Assembly: GCF_016862175.1 (NCBI RefSeq)
Contig: NZ_BOML01000064.1
Coordinates: 55,269-119,268, forward strand
Source of the DNA: Paractinoplanes durhamensis
GTDB lineage: Bacteria > Actinomycetota > Actinomycetes > Mycobacteriales > Micromonosporaceae
Direction of reading: 5' to 3'
Length of the DNA stretch: 64,000 bases
Shown here: one piece after another, positions 1-8,814 of the stretch
How positions within the stretch are numbered: position 1 is the stretch's first letter
How the letters are laid out: every line of letters begins with the position of its first letter
Translations under genes and position numbers: made by a program
Notes under the pieces: model-generated
Databases searched by the model: none
Told to the model about the DNA's origin: nothing
What the model saw: the letters and a program-made list of their open reading frames with translations, nothing else

Positions 1-872
1 ACCAGCTCGGCGGCTACACCTACGCCGGCGACAACCCGATCACCAGCGCCGACCCGGACGGCCTGAAGGCCATCGACTACGAGTTGGACGACGGCTTCGG
101 CCGGCCCCTCGACCGGTCGATGAGCGACGTCGCGGTCAGCGAAGGCGGTCGCAAGAAAGGCCAGCAGAACCGGCAGGCCATCAAGAAGTTCGCCACCACC
201 GTCCTCAGCGACGCCGGCGGTCTGGTCAACTCGCTGAATCCGTTCAGCTGCCTGTCCGGTGGCATCGACGGCTGCATCGAGGAGGCCAAGCGGCCGTACC
301 GGACGGCGATGACCGTCGTGCACCTCTTCCAATGCGTGGCCCAGAAAGGCTGCGGCGCGCTCGAGGAGGACATCGGCTGCGCGAACAGCTTCGCCGAGTG
401 CGCCGGGCACTTCACCTTCTTCGTCATCTCGGCCGCGGCCACCGGCGGGCTCGGCGCCGAGAGCGCAGCGGCCCGGGTCGAGGCCGGCGTGGCCAAGGCC
501 GACGCCGCGGCGAGCGCGCCGAAGCCGCACGCCCCGAAAACGCCCAAGGTCGTCCCCGGGAAACCCCGGGTAACCTTGCTCGGAAAACTGGACGGCCTTA
601 CCCCGGACGATCCGAACGCGTTGTGGAGGTACCGGGGCAACCCCGACTACAACGTCCTCGACCTGCCGAACAAAGGACCGAACCGCTACACCTGGAATCG
701 GAACATGCAGTTCATCGACGAGGCACTGGGGCGGGGCGATGAGATCCGTCTCATGCACAATCCCGCCGCCTTTAAAAAAGGTGGCGGGATTTATTCCAAA
801 GAATTGGAATATCTCGATGAGCATTACAAGTGGGAAAAGAAGGATACGTATTGGATCGTGCAGAAGAAGTGA
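1..872 (+). CDS. RHS/YD-repeat polymorphic toxin, C-terminal part (5' end outside window)
   Basis: The reading frame is open from the window edge and begins with the RHS core hallmark YTYAGDNPITSADPDGLK, which marks the end of the RHS shell in polymorphic toxins. A roughly 130-residue pre-toxin linker with several Cys (CLSGGIDGC, CVAQKGCG, CANSFAEC) and a Pro/Lys-rich stretch follows. The last ~85 residues, from LWRYRGNPDYNVLDLP to WIVQKK, should be the variable effector tip. I do not recognise the toxin family. The final ~100 bases are clearly A+T-richer than the rest of the gene, which fits exchange of toxin tips by horizontal transfer. The stop lies 7 bases before the next gene, a candidate immunity gene. 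Delivery and target are unknown. Confidence 0.8.
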   Translation, partial: QLGGYTYAGDNPITSADPDGLKAIDYELDDGFGRPLDRSMSDVAVSEGGRKKGQQNRQAIKKFATTVLSDAGGLVNSLNPFSCLSGGIDGCIEEAKRPYRTAMTVVHLFQCVAQKGCGALEEDIGCANSFAECAGHFTFFVISAAATGGLGAESAAARVEAGVAKADAAASAPKPHAPKTPKVVPGKPRVTLLGKLDGLTPDDPNALWRYRGNPDYNVLDLPNKGPNRYTWNRNMQFIDEALGRGDEIRLMHNPAAFKKGGGIYSKELEYLDEHYKWEKKDTYWIVQKK

Positions 873-879
873 GCGAGTA

Positions 880-1254
880 ATGGGTGACTTCTCCGAATGT
901 GTCGTCGCGCGCTTCCAGTTCCTGGTCGATGACCTCGGCTTCACCGGGGCCGACACCAGCCACGACGGGTTCGTCGGTTACTCCGACGGCCCGTGGGCGG
1001 TCTGGGTCGTGCACGAGAGACGTGGCGACGCGGTCGAGACGAACCTTCGCTACGACGACGTCGTGCAGGTCTACCGGGCGCCGATGCGGGCCGTCCTGGA
1101 CCTGGCGCGGGTCGGTGACCCGGACCGGATCCGGATCGCCGCCCGGACACCGTCCGAAATGCAGGCGTCGGTGGAGTCCCAGGCGGCGGCGCTCCGTCTC
1201 CTGGTTCCCGTTCTCCGCGCCGGCGGAAAGGGGCTGATCGAGCCGGTGGCCTGA
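880..1254 (+). CDS. Candidate immunity protein for the upstream RHS toxin
   Basis: This encodes a 124-residue acidic soluble protein (MGDFSECVVARFQFLVDDLGF...). I chose ATG 880 because it starts 7 bases after the RHS stop. The frame is also open further upstream, but that would overlap the toxin tip. There is no signal peptide or membrane segment. Small size, position directly after the toxin and a cytoplasmic look are what is expected of the cognate immunity protein, but no Imm family was recognised, so the role rests on context alone. Its 3' end is followed by an oppositely oriented MFS gene. Confidence 0.6.
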   Translation: MGDFSECVVARFQFLVDDLGFTGADTSHDGFVGYSDGPWAVWVVHERRGDAVETNLRYDDVVQVYRAPMRAVLDLARVGDPDRIRIAARTPSEMQASVESQAAALRLLVPVLRAGGKGLIEPVA

Positions 1255-1270
1255 AACAGGCCCCGCTCGG

Positions 1271-2497
1271 TCAGCCCGAGTGGGCGATGCGGGTGAGCTG
1301 CGGCCACAGCATGACCAGGAAGATGGCTGAGCCGATGCCGGCGAACCAGAACGGGGCGGCCACTCCCCAGTGCGTCGCGAGGAGACCGCCGAACGCTGAG
1401 CCGATGACCAGGCCGCCGAAGACGCCGATCGTGTTGACGCTGCTCACCCGGCCCTGCAGCTCGGCCGGGACGGCCCGCTGGCGCACGGTGACCGACGTCG
1501 TGCCCCAGACGAAGGCGTGTGCGCCGAAGACGAAGAACACCGGCATCGCCACCCACGGTGACGTCGTCGCGGCCAGGATCAGGTGGGTCAGGGTCTCGAT
1601 GATCAGGCCGATCCGCATCACGTTGCCCAGGCTCACCCGGGCGGTGATCCAGCCGTACAGGCCCGTCCCCAGCAGGCCGCCGACCGCCGACACGGTGGTG
1701 AGCAGGCCGAACCCGGTCGGTCCCAGCCCCAGCCGGTCGGCGGCGTAGAGCACCAGCACCGACCAGGCGGCCCCGAAGGTCACATTGAAGATCAAGATCG
1801 TCAGGACCAGGGTGCGTACGGCGGGATGGCGCACCGTCCACGCGAGGCCCTCGCGGATGTCCCGCAGGGCGCTGCCCGCCGAGCCGGAACGCGCGACGCC
1901 CGCGGGCAGCCGGACCCGCGCCACCAGCAGCACGCCGGCCAGCACCAGGACGGCCTGGCCGGCGAACGGCCACACGTAGCCGATCGCGAACAGGGCCGCC
2001 CCGATCGGTGGGCCGGCCAGCTGGTTGAGGGTGAGGAAGCCGAACTGCATGCGGGCGTTGGCCAGGGCCAGGTCGTCGCGGTGCACGAGCATCGGGGTCA
2101 GCGTCGAACCGGTGTTGTCGGCGTAGACCTCGGCGGTGGCCAGCAGGCCGAGGGCGATCAGCGCGCCGGCCGCGGTGAGCCGATCGGTGGCCAGCAACGC
2201 GATCATCACGGCGAGCACGATCACCCGGCTGCCGTCGCCGATCAGCACGATCCGGCGGCGGTCGTGCCGGTCGGAGAGCACCCCGGCGTGCAGGCCGAAC
2301 AGCAGCGGCGGCAGCCAGCGCAGCAGCGAGGCCATCGAGATCAGGAACGGGTCGTCGGTGAGCGCCGCCACCAGCAGCGGACCGGCCGCGACCGCGATGC
2401 CGTCGCCGAGATTGGTGACCCACGACGACGCGAGCAGCCACCGGAAGGGGCTGCCGAGGCGGGCGGGCAGCACGCGCTCCGCGACGGTGGTGGTCAC
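1271..2497 (-). CDS. MFS transporter (MFS_3/enterobactin-exporter-like)
   Basis: A 408-residue integral membrane protein with about 12 hydrophobic segments. The loop after the second segment reads LSDRHDRRRIVLIGDGSR, a good match to the MFS motif A (G-x3-D-x-x-G-R-R). The fold looks like the proton-driven drug/siderophore exporter branch, with conserved SSWVTNLGDGIAVAAGPLL in the first helix. The substrate cannot be told from sequence. The gene is monocistronic and convergent with the RHS immunity gene; no adjacent regulator was seen. Confidence 0.85.
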   Translation of the reverse strand: MTTTVAERVLPARLGSPFRWLLASSWVTNLGDGIAVAAGPLLVAALTDDPFLISMASLLRWLPPLLFGLHAGVLSDRHDRRRIVLIGDGSRVIVLAVMIALLATDRLTAAGALIALGLLATAEVYADNTGSTLTPMLVHRDDLALANARMQFGFLTLNQLAGPPIGAALFAIGYVWPFAGQAVLVLAGVLLVARVRLPAGVARSGSAGSALRDIREGLAWTVRHPAVRTLVLTILIFNVTFGAAWSVLVLYAADRLGLGPTGFGLLTTVSAVGGLLGTGLYGWITARVSLGNVMRIGLIIETLTHLILAATTSPWVAMPVFFVFGAHAFVWGTTSVTVRQRAVPAELQGRVSSVNTIGVFGGLVIGSAFGGLLATHWGVAAPFWFAGIGSAIFLVMLWPQLTRIAHSG

Positions 2498-2744
2498 CGC
2501 GAGACTGTATGTGCCGCAGTGACCACGATGCGACGCATTTTCCGCCGGCCGCCGATCGGCGCCGATGAATTTCCCGATATCTCACCCGTGGCTTCGAGCC
2601 TGCTGGGCCCGTGGACGTCTCGGCTGTTCGCCGATCTACGGGTCTGGTCCGGTGCAATCATGATGGAATGCGGTGTGCCGCCATCGGAGCGGGCCCGCAG
2701 TCTGGCCGTAGGTCTTGCCGAGGGATGAGCGTGTCCACGTTACG

Positions 2745-5700
2745 ATGACGAGCTTCGACCATTCGGTTTCGGCTGACCGGGAATCGGTCGTGCATTCCGA
2801 TCCTCCGGCTGGGCGGTTCCCTGGGCCGGCGACCACGCTCGGTGGGCTCGAAGTGGTCGATGAGCTCGGCAGGGGCGAGAACACCGTTGTCTACCGCGTG
2901 CGGCGGGAGGAAACGGAGTACGCGCTCAAGATTCGCACAGCGTCTGACCCCGACCTGGCGGGCACGCTACGGCTGTTTCGCCGCGAGGCTGCGATGCTGG
3001 CCGGCCTGAACCATCCGGGCGTTCCCCGAATCCACCAAGCCGGCGAGGATGCCGGTCGTCCGTACATCGTGATGGATCTTGTTGATGGCCGGCAGCTGGC
3101 CGAGCAGCTTTCCCGCGGCCCGTTGTCCGCTTCGCAGACCATCTCGATCGCGCTGGATGTCACCGAGGCGCTGAGGGCTGTCCACCGGGCCGGATTGGTC
3201 CATCGCGACATCAAGCCGGAGAACATCATGGTGCTCCGCACGGGCGCCGCGCGGCTGATCGATTTCGGATTCGCGACCCTGAACCGGGCACGGGAGCAGG
3301 ACGGCCGGGCGGATCTCGACGAAAGCGTGGTGGGCACGCTGGCCTACGCCGCCCCGGAGCAGTCACGGATCCTGGCGCGTCCCGTTGACCAGAGGTCCGA
3401 CCTCTATTCGCTGGGGGTGGTGCTGTTTCAATGCGTGACCGGCAGGCTGCCGTTCGTCTCGGATGTGCTGGGTGAACTGCTGCGCATGCATCTGACGACC
3501 CCGGCGCCGAGAGCCGACGAGGTGGCCGTCGGCATCGGCTCCGGGATTGCTGCGGTGATCCAGGCCCTGCTCGCCAAAGACCCGGACGACCGATATCAGA
3601 GCTGCGACGACCTCCTCGCGGATATTCGCCTCCTGGCCGCTGACCCGGGTGCCGCCCTCGCGCCGACGCGGTCGGGAGCGCAGTCCGCCCGGACCCGCAT
3701 GACCGGCCGCAATACCGAGCTCACCACTCTGGTCGACCGGTGGGCCCGGGCGGCACGGGGACATGGTGGCGTGTGCCTTGTCCGCGGGCCGAGCGGGATC
3801 GGCAAGAGCCGCCTCCTCCGTGAATTGACCGGGCTTGCCGGGGGCCAAGGTGCCCTGGTTCTTGCCGGCAAGTGCGCACCGGACGACGCCGTGCCGCTGG
3901 CGGCGGTACGCGCGGCGATCGACAACCATCTGCGCGCTGTGGCAACGCTGCCCGAGCAGGCAAGCACCGAGGCGTATCAACGATTGCGCCGCGCCGCCGG
4001 CGTCGCGGCACCTTTGCTGGGTGCGCTGTCGCCGTCGTTGCGGACCCTGCTCGCCGCTGGGGACCTGGCCGACGAGGACCGTTCGGGGCAGTTCGAAACG
4101 GCGGTGATCGACCTGCTGCGCGGTCTGGCGCGCCAGTACGCCGGACTCCTGCTGGTGGTCGACGACGTCCAATGGCTGGACACCGGAAGCATGCGCCTCC
4201 TCACGCAACTGGCTGAGGAAATGGCGGACATACCGCTGATGCTGGTGACGACGGTGCGGGACGACGACGCCAGCCGTGCGGCAGCTGAGCGTTTCACCGA
4301 TGCGATCGGAAGCCATCTCGATCTTGACCTGGTGCTGATGCCGATGGCCGACGCGGCGATCGCCGCGCTGATCGCGGATCACCTACCGGGGATCGAAGAC
4401 TCCCCGCTGGCCCGGCTGCTCACTACCCGGGGCCAGGGCAACCCGTTCGTGGTCATCGAGTATTTGCGGGCTGTGCTGGACGCCGGGATGGTCACCCCGT
4501 CCTGGGGCGGCTGGCGGGTCGACGAGGAGGGTCTGGCGGCCTTGGAGTTGCCGGGCGATGCCATCGGGCTGGTGCTGGCGCGGGTGGCGGACATGGGCTC
4601 CGACAACCGCCGTCTGCTGACCGTCGCAGCTGTGGCCGGCGGCCGGTTCCGGCTGGGGCTCGTCGCGGGGGTCAGCGGGTTCCGCCCTGCTCGGGCGGCC
4701 CAACTGATCCAGGAGGCGGAAGAACGTGGGCTGGTCGAAGGGCTGGGCGGGGGCCGGTATGCCTTCCTCCATGACCGGATCCGGGAGGCACTGCTCGCGG
4801 ATCTCGACGAGGTCGCGGTAGCGCGGCTGAACCAGGACCTCGCCGAGGCCATGGACGAGGCCGAGCGCCGGGGAGAGCCGGACGACCCGAGCGCCGTCTA
4901 CGGGATTGCCCGGCACTACATGCTGGGCGTGGGCGCACCGGCGACACGGATCGTCGAGGTGTGCTTTGCCGCGGCCCGGCTTGCGCTGGAGGAATACGCG
5001 CCGGCGCGTGCGGTCGGCTTCATGGCGCACGCCGAGTCCTTCGGGGAGTTCGACGACGCGGCACTTCACCGGCAGTACGGGATAGCGCTGGCTCGCGACG
5101 GTCAGCACACGGAAGCCAAGGCGTACTTCGCCAAGGCCCTCGACCTCGAGCGTGACCAGCTGCGCCGGGCCGAGCTGCGAGTTCATCTGGCCAATGTGTT
5201 CCGGGCCAACTGGGACACCACGGGAACGCTGCTATCGGTGCGCGACGGCCTGGCCGACGCCGACAGCTGGTGGCCGGGTAACCGGGTGCTGCTGGTGGCA
5301 AGCACTGCCTGGACGGCATTGGCCGGGCTCGCGGTGGCGACCACCAGGATCGGTGCCGGCTCCGCATCCGGACGCACTCAGGAGCGCTTCAGCCTCGTCT
5401 GCGACCTGCACGAGGTGGGCGTCTACGGCTGCCTTATCGGCTTGCAGCCGAAGGAGATGGTGTTGCATGGCTTGAGCGGGCTCTACGCGGCGGCCAGGTT
5501 GGGACCTTCTCCGCAGTACGTGCGGGTCGTCGGCAGCCTCGGGTTGATGCTCGGTGCCCTGGGACTTCGCCGGTCCGCCCGGAAGGCCTTCGTGATAGCT
5601 CTGGAGGTCGCGGAGCGCCTGGGCGATCCACGCCTGATCGCCGACGTGGCATCACAGCGCGGTGCTGCGGAGTTCCTCAACTCCAGCGACGATGGCGAGG

Positions 5701-8165
5701 CGTGGGAGGCGGTACTCAGCGAGCACGGCCGTTGGTTGGACGCGGGCCGATACAGCGATGGTGTAGCCGCGATCTGCTGGGAGTTGGCCAGCGCAGGCCG
5801 TACCGCCGAGAACCTGGCCTGGTATCAGCGCGGAAAGGCCAAGGTGCGGTACGAACGGGACACGACCGCACTGGTCACCGGCGCCGCGCTCGCCCGCGCC
5901 GTCCTCGGGGAGTTCGCCGAGGCGTCCACCGAGCTGCGTCGGGTGCATGCCCTCCTGACCGGTTACGGCGGCCGGGGCCTGCAGGCCAATGCCGTTCTGA
6001 CCAATTTGTACGCACTCGCCGAACAGCGGGACTTCGGAGCCACCTTCGATGGGCTGGTGTCGCGCTTCCGGGAGTTCGTGGTGGCGCCCCGATTGATGAT
6101 CCGCCCGCATCGCATGGCGCTCGCGATCGAAGCCATCGGACGGGTGGCCCAGTATCGGCAGATGACCGCGGGAACTGTCCCCGGTACCGGATTCTCCCGG
6201 CGATTCGTTCGGCGTCGCAGCGTCGAAGTGTCGCTCGCCCGTGCCCGTGCCTACGCGGCTGTGCGAAAACTGCGGCGACTCGCCAGCACACCGCTGCTCC
6301 GGGCGCGAGCCTCGATCGTCGCTGCCGACATGGCCTCGCTCGACGGGAATTCACGAGCCGGCTTGCGCATCCTGGCGAAGGCTGGTCCGGTTCGCCGGGA
6401 CGCGCCGATCGTCGCGTTCGACGCGGCGGTGGTCCGGGCTCGTTGCCACCTCGCGCTCGGCGAGGTCGAGGAGTCTCGCCGGCAGGCGCGGTACGCCCAA
6501 GCGGTGGCGGTCGAGCAGCGATGGCCGCACCGGGAGCGCTGGATTTTCGAGGAGTTCGAGATCGGTGAGGATTCCGGGGGTGCACACGCACAGGTAGCGG
6601 CCTCCAGCGCACGGTCGGAGACGTTCCGTCAACGGCTGAGCGCGCTCGAGGAGATCAGCCGGGCGAGCGCGCGAGTGCTGGACCCGGACGCGCTTGCCCG
6701 GGTCGCCCTCGACAAGATCATTAGCATTCTCGGCGCCGACCGGGCGTTCCTGTTTCTCGCCGGCCAGGATCTTGCCACCGGCGACGATGCCGAAGCCGGC
6801 ACCGCACCGGCCGGCCACGGCGGCGAGGGGTCCGGCAGGCTGTCGCCACACCTCGGCCGGAACGACTGCGGCGAGGATATCCGGACACTGACCGCCTACA
6901 GTTCGACGCTCGTCGAACGCGTTCGGTCCCGCCGGGAGCCGGCGATCCTGACCGGGACCGATCAAGGCGAGGCATCGGCGACCAGCAGCGTCGTCCTGCA
7001 CGGGCTGCGCAGCATCGTGGCCGCCCCGATCCAGCTCGACGGGCGGTTGATGGGCGTCGTCTACCTCGACAGCAAGGTCGCCAAAGGCATCTTCACCAGC
7101 GACGACGTCGGGATCCTGATGACGATCGCGAACCACGTGGCCACTGCCTTCGCGACGGCGCGCGCCGCCCAGCTCGAATTGTCGGTGCAGGTCACTCGCC
7201 AGCAGCGAGACGTGGCGGAGTCACTGCGACGAGCGCTGAGCCAGATGTCAGCCGAGCATGATCCGGCCCGAGTGCTCACCGTCCTGCTGGCATCGGCGAC
7301 CCAGCTGTTGCCGTGCTCCGACGCCTGGCTGGCAATCCAGCAGACCGATACGCCGACCGTGACGATCATCCACGCCGGCGAGGAGCAGCGACGGCGGACG
7401 GTACCCATCGACGCGGAGATGCTCAGCCTCTGCAACGCGTCCGCGCCGATCGTCGGTGACCTCGGCAAGCGGCTTCCCGCGGCGCTGCACACCGGGCCGG
7501 CCGAGTCTTGGCTGGCGATACCGATTCCCGGCCGGTCCGGCGGCCCGGCGATTCTGATACTCGCGTCGCAGCACATCGGCGCCTACCAGGACGCGCAAGT
7601 CGAACTCGGCTCCACACTGGCCACTCAAGGTGCCGCCGCGTACGACAATGCCGGCCTCTTCGCGCAGGTGCAGCGGTTGGCATCGGTCGACGACCTGACC
7701 GGTCTGGCCAATCGGCGAACCTTTTTCGAAAGGGCGACCGACGCGGTACGCAACGCTGGTGCGCAAGGCCACGTCATGTGCGCTGCGATGATCGACATCG
7801 ACTACTTCAAGCGGGTCAATGACATCTACGGCCACCAGGCGGGCGACGGCGTGATCCAGGCCGTTGCCGGACGACTGGTCAACGCCGTCCGCGCCACGGA
7901 TCTGATCGGCCGCTACGGAGGTGAGGAGTTCGCGATGATCATGCCGGACACGGACCTCGCATCCGCGGCTCCGATCAACGAGCGCCTCCGGATGGCAGTG
8001 GAGAGCGAGCCCATATTCACCCAAGCCGGGGAACTGGCGGTCACGGTCAGCGTCGGGATCGCCGAAATGCGGTCCGGTGATTCCGTCGTCACTCTGCTGG
8101 CCCGTGCGGACGAGGCCCTCTACCGCGCGAAGGCCGATGGGCGCAACCTGGTGCGGATCGGTTAG
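2745..8165 (+). CDS. Giant Ser/Thr kinase-AAA ATPase-GAF-diguanylate cyclase fusion
   Basis: About 1806 residues, cytoplasmic. Domains in order (approximate residues): Ser/Thr protein kinase 35-300 with HRDIKPEN (~153) and DFG (~172); PknK/MalT-like STAND ATPase 320-600 with Walker A GPSGIGKS (~350) and Walker B LLLVVDDVQWLD (~471); a long TPR-like helical region 700-1230; GAF 1300-1470; a second GAF-like region 1500-1630; GGDEF 1645-1806. The cyclase carries DLTGLANRR, DIDYFKRVND and GGEEF (~1725), so it should make c-di-GMP, and an RATD inhibitory I-site exactly five residues before GGEEF. ATG 2745 was chosen; TTG 2715 is in frame but neither has a strong ribosome site. Kinase-AAA-GAF-output fusions are known; c-di-GMP in actinomycetes controls development. 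Confidence 0.88.
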   Translation: MTSFDHSVSADRESVVHSDPPAGRFPGPATTLGGLEVVDELGRGENTVVYRVRREETEYALKIRTASDPDLAGTLRLFRREAAMLAGLNHPGVPRIHQAGEDAGRPYIVMDLVDGRQLAEQLSRGPLSASQTISIALDVTEALRAVHRAGLVHRDIKPENIMVLRTGAARLIDFGFATLNRAREQDGRADLDESVVGTLAYAAPEQSRILARPVDQRSDLYSLGVVLFQCVTGRLPFVSDVLGELLRMHLTTPAPRADEVAVGIGSGIAAVIQALLAKDPDDRYQSCDDLLADIRLLAADPGAALAPTRSGAQSARTRMTGRNTELTTLVDRWARAARGHGGVCLVRGPSGIGKSRLLRELTGLAGGQGALVLAGKCAPDDAVPLAAVRAAIDNHLRAVATLPEQASTEAYQRLRRAAGVAAPLLGALSPSLRTLLAAGDLADEDRSGQFETAVIDLLRGLARQYAGLLLVVDDVQWLDTGSMRLLTQLAEEMADIPLMLVTTVRDDDASRAAAERFTDAIGSHLDLDLVLMPMADAAIAALIADHLPGIEDSPLARLLTTRGQGNPFVVIEYLRAVLDAGMVTPSWGGWRVDEEGLAALELPGDAIGLVLARVADMGSDNRRLLTVAAVAGGRFRLGLVAGVSGFRPARAAQLIQEAEERGLVEGLGGGRYAFLHDRIREALLADLDEVAVARLNQDLAEAMDEAERRGEPDDPSAVYGIARHYMLGVGAPATRIVEVCFAAARLALEEYAPARAVGFMAHAESFGEFDDAALHRQYGIALARDGQHTEAKAYFAKALDLERDQLRRAELRVHLANVFRANWDTTGTLLSVRDGLADADSWWPGNRVLLVASTAWTALAGLAVATTRIGAGSASGRTQERFSLVCDLHEVGVYGCLIGLQPKEMVLHGLSGLYAAARLGPSPQYVRVVGSLGLMLGALGLRRSARKAFVIALEVAERLGDPRLIADVASQRGAAEFLNSSDDGEAWEAVLSEHGRWLDAGRYSDGVAAICWELASAGRTAENLAWYQRGKAKVRYERDTTALVTGAALARAVLGEFAEASTELRRVHALLTGYGGRGLQANAVLTNLYALAEQRDFGATFDGLVSRFREFVVAPRLMIRPHRMALAIEAIGRVAQYRQMTAGTVPGTGFSRRFVRRRSVEVSLARARAYAAVRKLRRLASTPLLRARASIVAADMASLDGNSRAGLRILAKAGPVRRDAPIVAFDAAVVRARCHLALGEVEESRRQARYAQAVAVEQRWPHRERWIFEEFEIGEDSGGAHAQVAASSARSETFRQRLSALEEISRASARVLDPDALARVALDKIISILGADRAFLFLAGQDLATGDDAEAGTAPAGHGGEGSGRLSPHLGRNDCGEDIRTLTAYSSTLVERVRSRREPAILTGTDQGEASATSSVVLHGLRSIVAAPIQLDGRLMGVVYLDSKVAKGIFTSDDVGILMTIANHVATAFATARAAQLELSVQVTRQQRDVAESLRRALSQMSAEHDPARVLTVLLASATQLLPCSDAWLAIQQTDTPTVTIIHAGEEQRRRTVPIDAEMLSLCNASAPIVGDLGKRLPAALHTGPAESWLAIPIPGRSGGPAILILASQHIGAYQDAQVELGSTLATQGAAAYDNAGLFAQVQRLASVDDLTGLANRRTFFERATDAVRNAGAQGHVMCAAMIDIDYFKRVNDIYGHQAGDGVIQAVAGRLVNAVRATDLIGRYGGEEFAMIMPDTDLASAAPINERLRMAVESEPIFTQAGELAVTVSVGIAEMRSGDSVVTLLARADEALYRAKADGRNLVRIG

Positions 8166-8172
8166 GACGCGG

Positions 8173-8814
8173 TCAGCCCTGCAACCAGTGCAGCACCGCG
8201 AGGACCCGGCGGTTGTCCTGGCCCTGCTGTTCCAGGCCGAGCTTCTTGAAGATGCTCAGGATGTGCTTCTCGACCGTCTTCTGGCTCAGGAACATCGCCT
8301 CGGCCACGCCGTTGTTGCTGCGGCCCTCGGCCATGTGCTGCAGCACGTTGCGCTCCTGGCCGGAGAGCAGGTCGAGCGGGCGCTGCCGGCTCGGGCGGTC
8401 CATCAGGCGCTGCACGATCTCCGGGTCGATCGCGGTCTGGCCGTCGGCGACCCGGCGCAGCGCATCCTCCAGCACCTCGACCCGGCCCACCCGGTCCTTG
8501 ACCAGATAACCGACCCCGGCCGCGCCATTTTCGAGCAGACGCAGCGCGTACGCCGTCTCGGCGTACGCCGAAAGCAGCAGGACACCGACCCGCGGATGTC
8601 GCCGACGGATGCTCTCCGCCGCATGCAGGCCCTCGGCGCCGTGCGCCGAGAGGCGGATATCCATGATCACCACGTCGGGTGGATCGTCGGCGATGCCCTC
8701 CAGGAGCTCGCGTTCGTTGCCGGCCTGGTGGGTGACCTCGATGCCGAGCTCGCGCAGCAGCGCGGCCAGCCCTTCCCGGAACAGGACCGTGTCGTCGGTG
8801 AGCGCTACCCGCAT
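8173..8814 (-). CDS. NarL/LuxR-family response regulator
   Basis: 213 residues: an N-terminal receiver domain with the acidic cluster (ALTDD) and the phosphoacceptor Asp in VVIMDIRLS (~residue 54), then a C-terminal LuxR-type HTH (LSGQERNVLQHMAEG...SQKTVEKHILSIFKKL). Translation starts inside the end of the histidine kinase gene, overlapping by 10 bases, so the two are co-translated as a pair. It should bind DNA when phosphorylated. The target is not evident; the ~275 bases upstream of the kinase gene (10566-10843) are the first place to look for autoregulation. Confidence 0.92.
   Translation of the reverse strand: MRVALTDDTVLFREGLAALLRELGIEVTHQAGNERELLEGIADDPPDVVIMDIRLSAHGAEGLHAAESIRRRHPRVGVLLLSAYAETAYALRLLENGAAGVGYLVKDRVGRVEVLEDALRRVADGQTAIDPEIVQRLMDRPSRQRPLDLLSGQERNVLQHMAEGRSNNGVAEAMFLSQKTVEKHILSIFKKLGLEQQGQDNRRVLAVLHWLQG

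Noticed and set aside
1071..2657. 528-codon minus-strand frame antisense in phase to the MFS gene
   Set aside because: Arg/Pro/Gly-rich composition and no membrane segments; it is the GC-driven shadow of the MFS gene, which has clear motifs.
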